The position numbers and the translations under genes are program-made. The notes beneath the pieces are model-generated. The model did not search any database and was not told the DNA's origin. It saw only the letters and a list, made by a program, of their open reading frames with translations. Below, in pieces: positions 32,743 through 40,679 of a stretch of 40,679 nt of DNA (position 1 is its first letter; the number at the start of each line of letters is the position of its first letter). This DNA is from Endomicrobiales bacterium (GTDB taxonomy: Bacteria; Elusimicrobiota; Endomicrobiia; Endomicrobiales; JALOBY01): NCBI GenBank assembly GCA_023228045.1, contig JALOBY010000014.1, forward strand, positions 1 through 40,679, in the 5' to 3' direction.

Positions 32743-33663
32743 TTAAAACCCCAGTATGGCAATTATGAAAGTTATCGCTGAAAGCAGAAAACCGAAAAGC
32801 AGGAAATCTACAGACCTGAAAAGCCGCATTTTTGCGATTGAAACTTCAAGCAAAGCGACACATGTTCCGACAATAAGAATTTTCAAACAGTAAAACGCAA
32901 AACCTGACAAAGGTGCAAAAGGCAGTAAAACATTAGAGACAGCTGGCGGCAAGACAGCATTAACGGCAATTGTCATGAACAATATCTGTTTTATGTGCGC
33001 GGCCATATCAATAAGCGCAAGCGAAGGCCCTGAGTATTCAAGCACCATTGCTTCGTGTATCATCGTAAGCTCAAGATGCGTCTCCTGATTATCAATTGGC
33101 AACCGGGAAGTTTCGGCAAGCAACACTATGAAAAAAGCTACAGCAGCGACAATTGCTGAAGGCCTTACGAAACTGACAAGGCTTAGAGACGCCATGTTCG
33201 TGGTTCCCCCGGCAACTGAAACCGCAAAAATGGCAAGTATCGCCGCCGGCTCAACAAAACTGGATATGAACATCTCTCTTGACGACCCCATGCCCCCAAA
33301 CGAGCTTCCCGTGTCAAGCCCCGCAAGAGCAAGAAAGAACCGCCCGAGTGCAAGTAGAAATATCACCGCGAGAAAATCGCCCGCGGCCCAAAACGATATT
33401 TGAGGCATAAATGCAGGTACAAGCGCAAGAGCCGCCACACTTGAGCTTAAGACAACGTAAGGCGCGATACGGAATATACATGAACTGTTGACCGATATTA
33501 CTTCGTCTTTAGAGAAAAGCTTTGCGATATTATAATAAGGCTGAAATATACCCGGCCCGACTCGCAGGCGTAAATTATTCTTTATCTTGCGGATAATGCC
33601 GCTTAAAAGAGGCGCGATGATTATAAGCACGGATAATTGCAAAGCCGCGTTAAACAGTTTCAT
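32743..33663 (-). CDS. NuoH-like membrane subunit (HyfC/HycD/EchB type)
   Basis: 306 residues, about eight helices. RLRVGPGIFQPYYNIAKLFSKDEV is the classic N-terminal motif of the family, and ETSRLPIDNQETHLELTMIHEAMVLEYSGPSLALIDMAAHIKQ holds the conserved acidic residues at the membrane interface. This subunit connects the soluble electron-transfer arm to the ion-pumping arm. It follows the NuoL-like gene after two bases. Confidence 0.93.
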   Translation of the reverse strand: MKLFNAALQLSVLIIIAPLLSGIIRKIKNNLRLRVGPGIFQPYYNIAKLFSKDEVISVNSSCIFRIAPYVVLSSSVAALALVPAFMPQISFWAAGDFLAVIFLLALGRFFLALAGLDTGSSFGGMGSSREMFISSFVEPAAILAIFAVSVAGGTTNMASLSLVSFVRPSAIVAAVAFFIVLLAETSRLPIDNQETHLELTMIHEAMVLEYSGPSLALIDMAAHIKQILFMTIAVNAVLPPAVSNVLLPFAPLSGFAFYCLKILIVGTCVALLEVSIAKMRLFRSVDFLLFGFLLSAITFIIAILGF

Positions 33664-33665
33664 AT

Positions 33666-35513
33666 TTATTTACCATAAAAAAACATAAGAACCAGTATTG
33701 CCAAAAATATATACGCTATATATAGGTGTATACTCCCGGCTTGAAGTCTTTTTAAGTACCGCGCTGCGCGAAGAGTAATTTCCAATCCCAGTTTGTAAAA
33801 ATATTTCTTAAAAACATATGTGTTATAAAGCTCGTACCTGAAAGACTTTATGTGGTACTGAGACTCCTTAATCTTTTCTGTTTTTGTATAGGGTTTAAGA
33901 AAAAAACTGAACGCTATCCTAAACGGCTTGGAAAATGCCGTGGCCGTATATTCCGTTCTTGAATCAAGTTTGTAATAACCGCAATCCCATGTTAAGCCCG
34001 TAGATACTTTTCTCTTGCGCGCAAAGACATAGACAAGAGCGACTGTTATGCCTACGGTTACGACAAGCATCAACAGTATCAGAACCGGTGAAATACCAAT
34101 TAATCCGTTTGATGATGGTAAAGTTGTAAATTCCTTCAGCGAGAAAACTGGCGGCCAAATGCCGGTTTGGTTTGGTCCCGTGGCAGTAACCGCAATATTT
34201 GAAATAATTTTCAGGATAAACGGCGCAGCAAGGCCAAGAACCAGTGTCAGTATCGCCAAGAACGCCATGGATATTTTCATTGAAAATGGCGCTTCTTTAG
34301 CTTCCTGTGCGTTCTTGCTTCTTGGCATGGCAAGAAAAGTTATACCGAAAGCTTTAACAAAACACGCCGCGGCAAGCCCTCCGGTAAGAGCAAGAACGGA
34401 GGCATATATCCCCATCATTATTCTCGCTCCTGCTGTCGGGCAATTTAGTGCCCCTGCGAAAAAGGACTGAAATACAAGCCATTCGCTGACAAAACCGTTA
34501 AACGGAGGTATCGCGGAAATCGCAAGCGCCCCAAAAAGAAAAAATGCCGCCGTCCATGGCATGAATTTTATAAGCCCACCCATTTTTTCCATATCGCGCA
34601 ATCCCGTCGCTTTGTAAACGCTCCCAGCACAAAGGAACAACAACGACTTAAAAACCGCGTGGTTAATAAGATGATAAAGTCCCGCGCTAAGAGCAAGGAC
34701 GGCAAGCACGGGCATATTTAGTTTTATAAACACCATCGCGGCCCCTACGCCGAAAAGAATGATACCTATATTTTCTACGCTGTGATAAGCTAAGAGTTTT
34801 TTAATATCGTGCTCCATAAGAGCGTATATTACGCCCACAAGACACGAAATAGCCGCAATTAACAGTACAATATTGCCCCACCATAATGAATTGACCCCCA
34901 GCACAAAGAAGACAAACCTTACGAGTCCATAAATAGCTATCTTTATCATTACTCCGGACATTACGCTGGAAATATGGCTCGGTGCCTGTGGATGAGCATA
35001 AGGAAGCCACAGGTGAAGCGGCACAACACCCGCTTTTGTGCCAAATCCTATAAGAAGGAAAGCGAATATAAGATTTTTTTCACTGGAAGTCATAAGTGCG
35101 GCGGCATTTTTGATAGCAGAGAACTCGAAACTGCCTGAGTGCTTATACATTAATATGAAGGCAGCGATTATAAACGCGGTTCCTATATGCGTCATAATAA
35201 TGTATAGTGCACCCGCATTAACCGATTGTTTTTTTCCCGTGTCAAAAACAACCAGAAAATAGGAGACAAGCGACATTATTTCCCAGAACACCAAGAAAAC
35301 GAATGCGTTCGCGGTAGTTACAACAGCGGCCATAGAAAACACAAAAGCCGCAAAAAGAAACCAGCCGTAAGTTATCTTTTTTGCGGTATATTCGTTTTTC
35401 ATGTATCCCACTGCGTACACAGCGGAAGGTAGTGATATCAGGAAAATAACGAAAAGAAAAAACAGGGAAAAAGGATCCAATAAAAGCGAATACTGGGGGT
35501 TAAGATAATTCAT
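33666..35513 (-). CDS. Antiporter-like membrane subunit (HyfB / NuoL-MrpA type)
   Basis: 615 residues, first gene of the operon. Helix 5 Glu in FLVFWEIMSLVSYFLVVFD, helix 7 Lys in GFGTKAGVVPLHLWLPYAHPQAPSHISSVMSG, and DIKKLLAYHSVENIG are all conserved, so the ion channel looks intact. The C-terminal 120 residues, after a DCGYYKLDSRTEYTATAFSKP segment, end in an extra helix, as in HyfB. The upstream region (35514-35716) shows no clear promoter; the U32 gene lies 203 bases upstream in the same direction. Confidence 0.92.
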   Translation of the reverse strand: MNYLNPQYSLLLDPFSLFFLFVIFLISLPSAVYAVGYMKNEYTAKKITYGWFLFAAFVFSMAAVVTTANAFVFLVFWEIMSLVSYFLVVFDTGKKQSVNAGALYIIMTHIGTAFIIAAFILMYKHSGSFEFSAIKNAAALMTSSEKNLIFAFLLIGFGTKAGVVPLHLWLPYAHPQAPSHISSVMSGVMIKIAIYGLVRFVFFVLGVNSLWWGNIVLLIAAISCLVGVIYALMEHDIKKLLAYHSVENIGIILFGVGAAMVFIKLNMPVLAVLALSAGLYHLINHAVFKSLLFLCAGSVYKATGLRDMEKMGGLIKFMPWTAAFFLFGALAISAIPPFNGFVSEWLVFQSFFAGALNCPTAGARIMMGIYASVLALTGGLAAACFVKAFGITFLAMPRSKNAQEAKEAPFSMKISMAFLAILTLVLGLAAPFILKIISNIAVTATGPNQTGIWPPVFSLKEFTTLPSSNGLIGISPVLILLMLVVTVGITVALVYVFARKRKVSTGLTWDCGYYKLDSRTEYTATAFSKPFRIAFSFFLKPYTKTEKIKESQYHIKSFRYELYNTYVFKKYFYKLGLEITLRAARYLKRLQAGSIHLYIAYIFLAILVLMFFYGK

Positions 35514-35694
35514 TTATTTTCATTCTTTTTGATACGATTGTTTAACAGAAGCGGATATATCTGTGGTTCATTCTGCGGATATTCTCTTTCTTCTTTTGAT
35601 TATTGCCGTTGGATCGCCTTCGTGAGTCAGAATATCAAATGCTTTGCTTTTGAATTATATATTATTTTTAAAATAATTCCCAGCGTGCAACTTA

Positions 35695-35714
35695 ACTATT
35701 GTAAAATCCAGGTT
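35695..35714. repeat. Isolated terminal-repeat-like sequence of the TTAA element
   Basis: ACTATTGTAAAATCCAGGTT matches the end of copy B (CTATTGTAAAATCCGGGTT) with one difference in the core. No second end or internal match could be recognised nearby, so it is either a relic or chance. A shorter match, TATTTTGCAATAG, lies at 39823-39835. Confidence 0.35.
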
Positions 35715-35716
35715 CA

Positions 35717-37810
35717 TCACATAACACCGCGTTTTATATTAAAACGCATGGTATCTGGCATATTTTCTTGAGTTTTATAGGCATTAAAAAGCTCATCTAA
35801 AAACTTTTTGTTTGGTGCAATATATGTAAGGTCAACTCCGAAATTATTTATTCCGCATTCAATTAACTTTCTTTGAGCGTTTAAAAAACTAATTGGTTTT
35901 TTCGGTATTAACAAAGCAAGCCCTGATTCATAAATGGGCAATAATTCTACTATGGTTTTACTTTCCATTTCTTGCGAAGCGTTATAAGAACTGATAACTT
36001 CTTGCCCTATGTTTTCTTTTTCTAACATACGCGAACGCACTATAGGGGCGTGACCGTAAATATAAACAACTGTGTTTTTGCCAAGCCCGGGGGCACACAT
36101 TTTTCTGATATTTAAAAAATCATCTTCCCAAGACGCGGTTATGTTTTTAACACCAACTGTTGATAAAAATGCCGCTGTATAAGCGTTCCATGTATATAAA
36201 AATTGCCCTGCGCTAAGAGTGCACTCACTAACTTTGAAGAACCCAAAATGAGAAACATTATTTAACACCCACGAAGTTACACCTAATGCAACTAACGCAT
36301 CTATCTTTTCCTTAAACACCGGGATATCCCGCTGGGCAATAAATGGCGGCAACTCAAAAGTTATGTTTGAAAGAAATTTACCCGGTATTTTTTCACACCC
36401 ATGTAGGTTTTCTTTTGTAAGGTAAAAAGCATGTTTCAAATTTTTATTTGCCGCAGGCAAAATATCAAACCACTCTAAATTTGCAAAGCGCACCCAAAGT
36501 GTTTGCTCTTTAGCTGTCTCAGCGATGGCCGCCTTATTTTCTTTCCAAACATTTGAAATTAGCGAAGTATATTTTTGCGATATCTCGGAATCTTTAATTT
36601 TTCCCCCAGTGTTTTTTTGCGCATAGCTTGCGTATAAACCATTAATTTCTTTTTCTAGATCTTTTTGGTCGCACATAACATCAATCGTTTTGTAAACAGG
36701 GTTGCCTACACTAAACTCAGCCGTATCTCTAAACTCAAAAGTATAACGCAAACCATCTTGTGTGAATTCTTTAACCGAGAAAGCAATTGTTGTGTCTTTT
36801 TGCGGGTTTGCAACTCTAAGTCGGTCGCCTGCGTTTATTAAGCATTTTTCGCTATCGACTTTAATTTCCAAACCATTTTGTGAAATATTATTTATTTTAC
36901 CAATTAAATTCCCCATACACTGTGCATCTTTTGGTGCGAATATATTCGTATCGCGGCCGGAAAATAGGCATGTTGTTTTCTCCCTTGCCGTATCTTCCAA
37001 CAAAATGCTTTTTGCCTCTTTTAGGGCATCTTCAAAACCACTTTTAGGAGCATCAATTAGTATGCGGTATGCCTTAACTGTTTTATAAACATACTCGCTG
37101 CTTCTCATACGGCCTTCAATTTTCAATGATGAAATGCCAATTTCTTTTAGTTTGCCAATGTAACTTGCAAGTTCCAAATCCTTGGGTGAAAATAGGTAAC
37201 CGGTTTGCGTGCCGCTTTTCCACAAACGGCGGCACGGTTGGGTACAGCGCCCCCGGTTTGCGCTTAAACCGCCAATAAAACTTGAGAATAAACACTGCCC
37301 CGATATGCAAAAACAAAGCGCTCCGTGCACAAAAACTTCAAGCTCTACGGTTGAATTTTTGGCAATGAGTTTTAACTCTGAAAACGATAATTCACGCGCC
37401 AAAACAACTCTTTTAAACCCATGCCCTGCAAGAAAATCCACCCCCATGCTATTATGCACGGCCATTTGGGTGCTGGCATGCATATTAATTTGCGGGAAGT
37501 AGTTTTTAATTATGCTTGCAACGCCAAGGTCCTGCACAATAAAACCATCTGGCATAAGCGGCTCAATGCGGGCGATACTTTTTACAACCTCTGCTATCTC
37601 TTCGTGCTTAATTAATGTGTTTAAAGCAATATAAACTTTTACCCCTTTTTCTTTGGCGAAGGCAAGCATCACACTCAAATCATACACGCTAAGGCTGGAT
37701 GCCGACATACGGGCATTAAAACCAGGCATACCAACATAAAGAGCGTTGGCGCCGGCGCGAATTGCGCTAACAAATGCTTCTTTTGAACCAACAGGTGCTA
37801 AAAGTTCCAT
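35717..37810 (-). CDS. U32-family protein, long form (RlhA/peptidase U32-like with DUF3656)
   Basis: 697 residues. The N-terminal 350 residues are the U32 barrel: MELLAPVGSKEAFVSAIRAGANALYVG, the signature EVFVHGALCFCISGQCLFSS, and NRGRCTQPCR. Cysteines 166, 173, 189 and 193 fit the iron-sulfur ligands of U32 hydroxylases. The long C-terminal part is the DUF3656-type extension found in bacterial U32 proteins such as RlhA, which hydroxylates a cytidine of 23S rRNA. The old name, collagenase-like peptidase, is probably misleading. It lies between prfC and the Ehr operon, and its stop abuts the TTAA-element-like sequence. Confidence 0.9.
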   Translation of the reverse strand: MELLAPVGSKEAFVSAIRAGANALYVGMPGFNARMSASSLSVYDLSVMLAFAKEKGVKVYIALNTLIKHEEIAEVVKSIARIEPLMPDGFIVQDLGVASIIKNYFPQINMHASTQMAVHNSMGVDFLAGHGFKRVVLARELSFSELKLIAKNSTVELEVFVHGALCFCISGQCLFSSFIGGLSANRGRCTQPCRRLWKSGTQTGYLFSPKDLELASYIGKLKEIGISSLKIEGRMRSSEYVYKTVKAYRILIDAPKSGFEDALKEAKSILLEDTAREKTTCLFSGRDTNIFAPKDAQCMGNLIGKINNISQNGLEIKVDSEKCLINAGDRLRVANPQKDTTIAFSVKEFTQDGLRYTFEFRDTAEFSVGNPVYKTIDVMCDQKDLEKEINGLYASYAQKNTGGKIKDSEISQKYTSLISNVWKENKAAIAETAKEQTLWVRFANLEWFDILPAANKNLKHAFYLTKENLHGCEKIPGKFLSNITFELPPFIAQRDIPVFKEKIDALVALGVTSWVLNNVSHFGFFKVSECTLSAGQFLYTWNAYTAAFLSTVGVKNITASWEDDFLNIRKMCAPGLGKNTVVYIYGHAPIVRSRMLEKENIGQEVISSYNASQEMESKTIVELLPIYESGLALLIPKKPISFLNAQRKLIECGINNFGVDLTYIAPNKKFLDELFNAYKTQENMPDTMRFNIKRGVM

Positions 37811-37877
37811 AGTTTTTAAAGAATATCCTTAAATAATATTTGATGTGTAATTATAGCTGTCCAAATTAACTAAATTT

Positions 37878-37960
37878 CACCCTCACCTTTCATCCTCTCC
37901 CCTCGAGGGTAAGTCTTTGGGCCGAGCTCACCGAGCAAGGAAGAGGAAAGAGGAGAGGGG
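37878..37960. repeat. Palindromic repeat, CACCCTCACC family, second copy
   Basis: It shares CACCCTCACCT and CTCTCCCCTCGAGGG with 28331-28389 but has a different middle (GGGCCGAGCTCACCGAGC) and a longer AGAGGAAAGAGGAGAGGGG arm. It sits between U32 and prfC; the rest of 37811-38052 holds no gene. Confidence 0.7.
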
Positions 37961-38052
37961 CGGTTCATTTCAAATCTTTAATCGAATATTTCGTTGAAAC
38001 ATGCTGTCTAATTTAGACACATATAATGAGTAATAAACCAAGGGTACGGACA

Positions 38053-39675
38053 TTAATCTGTATCTGTAAGGGCATCTTTAAATTCGGAGGTTGTATGGAA
38101 AATTACATCCGAATACTTTTCAATGTAGTGGTTAAGCATCCACTCCGACTCGGCAAAAAATACAATATTCCCGTTTTTGTCATTACCAATACGGTCCGAC
38201 TTATAATCACAAAATTCTTCAAGCTGTTTTGGGTTTGTTGACGAAAGCCAAAGCGCTTTATAATAATTTAACGGCTCAAAACGACAAGCAGCACCATACT
38301 CATTTTCAAGGCGGTATAAAATAACATCAAATTGCAGCTGCCCAACGGTGCCAACTATTTTTTTTCGGCCGTGGTTCATTGTAAAAAGCTGGGCAACACC
38401 TTCATCGGTAAGCTGTTTAATACCTTTTTCTAACTGTTTTGCTTTTGTTGAAGTGTTTATAAGTTCTTTAAATATTTCAGGCGAGAAACTTGGTATTCCC
38501 TTGAAGGAAAGGGCTTCGCCATCGGTTAGCGTGTCGCCTATTTTAAAGTTGCCTCTATCGTAAAGCCCTATTACATCGCCGGCAAATGCCGTATCAATAA
38601 TGTCTTTTTTCTGACCCATAAAACTTGCGGGGCTTGTAAAACGCAGTTTTGTTTTTAACCGTGTGTGGTTATAAAACTTGCCGCGTTCAAACTTGCCCGA
38701 ACAAACCCTGAAAAATGCAATTCTGTCACGGTGGCGCAGGTCTAAATTGGCATGAATTTTAAAAACAAAACCGCTAAAGTTTTTTTCTAATGGGTTTACA
38801 ACACGCTGTTCTGCGACTCTTTGAATGGGAGTTGGGGCAATAGCAACAAATGTATCTAAAAGCTCTTTTACGCCAAAATTATTTAACGCACTGCCAAAAA
38901 AAACTGGCGCCAAATTACCGTCAAGATAACTTGCTTTATCAAATTCACCATAAACGCCGTGCAAAAGTGCGGCATCTTCACGCAAGTCATTTGCAAGGAC
39001 TGAGCCAATTCGTTCGTCAAGCAATGGGCTTTTAAGCTCTGTTTCAAGCACATCTTCTTGCTCGGCCATCGTGCGGTTTGATTTAAAAAGAAAAAGCTTT
39101 TTGTTGTGCAAATTATACACACCCTTAAAGCTTGAGCCGCGGCTTATAGGCCAAGTTAACGGGCAAACCTTTATGTTTAGCTTTTTCTCAAGCTCATCAA
39201 GCAGGTCAATTGGGTTATTGCCTTCGCGGTCAAGTTTATTTACAAAAATAATTACAGGCGTGTTGCGCATACGGCAAACATTCATAAGCTTTTCTGTTTG
39301 CTCCTCAACGCCTTTCACGCTATCAACAACTAAAATAACACTGTCAACGGCGGTAAGCGTTCTGTAAGTGTCTTCGGCAAAATCCTTATGACCGGGGGTG
39401 TCAAGCAGGTTAATTTTGCAGTTATTATATTCAAAACTCATAACCGCGGATGCAACCGAAATACCGCGCTGGCGTTCAATTTCCATAAAGTCGGAAGTTG
39501 TGGACTTTTTTATTTTGTTGGATTTTACCGCCCCTGCGCTAACAATTGCGCCAGCAAAAAGCAAAAACTTTTCAGTTAGAGTGGTTTTACCTGCATCGGG
39601 ATGGCTGATAATTGCAAAAGTTCTTCTTTTTTCTATTTCGGTTTGCAGCTGCGGCACTACATCAACAATTTCCAT
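38053..39675 (-). CDS. prfC: Peptide chain release factor 3
   Basis: 540 residues. A translational GTPase that removes release factors 1 and 2 from the ribosome after termination. G1 is SHPDAGKTTLTEK, switch ERQRGISVASAVMSF, G3 LLDTPGHKDFAEDTY, G4 VNKLDREG. The rest matches the RF3 domains II and III (LGDT-like GDTLTDG, GRKKIVGTVGQLQFDVILYRLENEYG). AAAGGAAG precedes the ATG. The TATAAT at 39741-39746 (minus strand) is a likely -10 box. Confidence 0.97.
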   Translation of the reverse strand: MEIVDVVPQLQTEIEKRRTFAIISHPDAGKTTLTEKFLLFAGAIVSAGAVKSNKIKKSTTSDFMEIERQRGISVASAVMSFEYNNCKINLLDTPGHKDFAEDTYRTLTAVDSVILVVDSVKGVEEQTEKLMNVCRMRNTPVIIFVNKLDREGNNPIDLLDELEKKLNIKVCPLTWPISRGSSFKGVYNLHNKKLFLFKSNRTMAEQEDVLETELKSPLLDERIGSVLANDLREDAALLHGVYGEFDKASYLDGNLAPVFFGSALNNFGVKELLDTFVAIAPTPIQRVAEQRVVNPLEKNFSGFVFKIHANLDLRHRDRIAFFRVCSGKFERGKFYNHTRLKTKLRFTSPASFMGQKKDIIDTAFAGDVIGLYDRGNFKIGDTLTDGEALSFKGIPSFSPEIFKELINTSTKAKQLEKGIKQLTDEGVAQLFTMNHGRKKIVGTVGQLQFDVILYRLENEYGAACRFEPLNYYKALWLSSTNPKQLEEFCDYKSDRIGNDKNGNIVFFAESEWMLNHYIEKYSDVIFHTTSEFKDALTDTD

Positions 39676-39838
39676 AAACTTCCTTTATAAAAATACTTTT
39701 TAAAATTTACTAATACACTTTAAGCTTTCTATATTTTGTTATTATAACATAAATTATGAATTGACTGTCTGATATGGACAAGAACAACATAAAATTCCCG
39801 ATATCACAAAAAAATCAAATTGTATTTTGCAATAGTGA

Positions 39839-39867
39839 TTGACTAAGTATGGTTAATATACTATTAT
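39839..39867 (+). promoter_or_regulatory. Promoter of the TetR-family gene
   Basis: TTGACT (39839-39844), 17-base spacer, TATTAT (39862-39867). The -10 box lies in the left arm of the operator palindrome, so the regulator should repress itself. Confidence 0.7.
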
Positions 39868-39888
39868 GACTGACCGGTCAGTCATAAT
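39863..39888. promoter_or_regulatory. Operator palindrome of the TetR-family regulator
   Basis: A perfect 26-base palindrome: left arm ATTATGACTGACC and right arm GGTCAGTCATAAT. Its core, TGACCGGTCA with flanking GAC/GTC, is the common TetR/AcrR operator type. It covers the -10 box and start point of the promoter. Confidence 0.85.
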
Positions 39889-39944
39889 GATTCATAAATA
39901 GTTAAGACAATTTGGAAACAGGGAACGAAGAAGGAGGTATTTCT

Positions 39945-40535
39945 ATGTCATCAGCTGTCGTTAAGAAAGAAAAAACACGCAAAAACATTATTAATGCAGC
40001 TATCAAGGTGCTCAGTAATAAAGAATACCACGAATGTCTCATTGACATGATTGCAAAAACCGCAGATATAGGGAAAGGTACCATTTATCTGTATTTTAAA
40101 AGCAAGCAGGAACTTTATTATTCAATCCTGTTTGAACTGGTAACTACAGCGAAAGAAATAGCCAAAACTGCTATGAAAAGCAGTAACCATCCATCCGAAC
40201 AGGTACGAATACTTCTTGAAAAAATGAACCAGTTCACAGATTCACATAGTAACGCATTTATAATAGCTAAGGCAGAAGCCGGAAACCTTAAAGGGAAAAT
40301 ACAGTTGATGTATACAGAAATGTATGGCGGACTATTGAAACAGATAGGAAAAATATTTGAAAACGGAGTTAACAGAAAAATGTTTAAGAAATATCCGCCG
40401 GTTTTAATGGGAGCGCTTGTTATGACATCAATGTTAACCATATCAAAATATAAACAGATTAACAGGCCTGGAGCACGCACTGTTACCACAGACATGATAG
40501 CAGATATATTTATGAATGGAATAAATTTGAAATAA
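39945..40535 (+). CDS. TetR/AcrR-family transcriptional regulator
   Basis: 196 residues from ATG 39945, chosen because AAGGAGG lies eight bases upstream; an earlier TTG at 39912 has no such site. The N-terminal helix-turn-helix is clear: RKNIINAAIKVLSNKEY then IDMIAKTADIGKGTIYLYFKSKQELYYSIL. The C-terminal ligand domain is helical and not assignable to a known inducer. With the operator at 39863-39888 it probably represses itself and perhaps genes beyond the window edge, which could include an efflux system, but nothing in the window shows that. Confidence 0.93.
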   Translation: MSSAVVKKEKTRKNIINAAIKVLSNKEYHECLIDMIAKTADIGKGTIYLYFKSKQELYYSILFELVTTAKEIAKTAMKSSNHPSEQVRILLEKMNQFTDSHSNAFIIAKAEAGNLKGKIQLMYTEMYGGLLKQIGKIFENGVNRKMFKKYPPVLMGALVMTSMLTISKYKQINRPGARTVTTDMIADIFMNGINLK

Positions 40536-40598
40536 CCTTATAATGTCTTTACACAACTTAGGAAAGGGTTCAGCGAACGAAGTGAGCGACGACGAAAC

Positions 40599-40619
40599 GG
40601 GAAAACCATAGGTTTTCCC
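40599..40619 (+). terminator. Hairpin after the TetR gene
   Basis: GGGAAAACC-ATA-GGTTTTCCC, followed by TTG only, so a weak terminator. A second hairpin, GGTTTGGC/GCCAAACC, lies at 40629-40656. The surrounding GAACGAAGTGA sequences (about 40573 and 40661) belong to the dispersed repeats. Confidence 0.5.
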
Positions 40620-40679
40620 TTGTAGAGCGGTTTGGCGAAATCATATTAGCCAAACCAAGTATGAACGAAGTGAATACTA

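Noticed and set aside
35542..35716. Third full copy of the TTAA element
   Set aside because: TTAA-like ends lie 175 bases apart and one terminal repeat is recognisable, but the interior and the other end do not match copies A and B.

Overview
The window looks like chromosomal DNA of a strictly anaerobic, low-GC fermenting bacterium. Features pointing that way are a trimeric NAD-linked [FeFe]-hydrogenase, its complete maturation set (hydE, hydF, hydG, a TM1266-type regulator and an aspartase), rubredoxin, a pyrophosphate-dependent phosphofructokinase and an ion-pumping complex related to group 4 hydrogenases. A PorV-type outer-membrane protein beside a secreted protein ending in a FlgD/sorting-domain-like tail, plus this gene mix, suggests Elusimicrobiota (Endomicrobium-like). 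That placement is inference; no rRNA or other marker gene is present.

Layout. 1-600: edge of a gene, tRNA-Phe and repeats. 600-3631: two small membrane proteins, an Ogg2-type DNA glycosylase, a broken flavin-reductase gene, a GIY-YIG gene inside a repeat unit, rubredoxin and a small membrane protein. 3622-9923 (minus): hydG, hydF, hydE, aspA and the TM1266-like gene, separated by dispersed repeats. 10521-14833 (minus): hydA, hydB, a [2Fe-2S] protein gene and hydC, behind a candidate Rex operator. 15064-18262 (minus): YbaB/EbfC, a tandem-PC4 protein, two PQ-loop proteins, a dNMP-kinase/dCMP-deaminase fusion and a CcdA-like protein. 18283-23998 (minus): secreted glycoamylase-like protein, PorV, Spy-like protein, seven-bladed WD40 protein and LEA14-like lipoprotein. 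24166-26181 (plus): KimA/APC-type transporter. 26540-28213 (minus): PPi-PFK. 28544-35513 (minus): a six-gene Hyf-like complex that is visibly richer in GC and free of the dispersed repeats. 35717-39675 (minus): U32 protein and prfC. 39945-40535 (plus): TetR regulator with an operator palindrome.

How it may work together. HydABC would re-oxidise NADH and reduced ferredoxin to H2. HydE, HydF and HydG build the H-cluster, and aspartase could supply the ammonia used for its bridging ligand. The Hyf-like complex has lost all four Ni-Fe cysteines of its large subunit and has no ferredoxin-type subunit, so it is better read as an energy-converting hydrogenase-related (Ehr) ion pump than as a hydrogenase.

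Most notable observations: (1) a 162-bp element with terminal inverted repeats and TTAA target sites, present twice. One copy sits in frame between the start codon and signal peptide of the secreted glycoamylase-like gene; the other supplies the stop codon of aspA. (2) HydG with Gly in place of the middle cysteine of its C-terminal cluster motif, with two other cysteines close by. (3) The cysteine-less Ehr-type cassette. (4) A GIY-YIG gene carried inside the same kind of inverted-repeat unit that is scattered between genes, sitting between a frameshifted flavin-reductase gene and rubredoxin.
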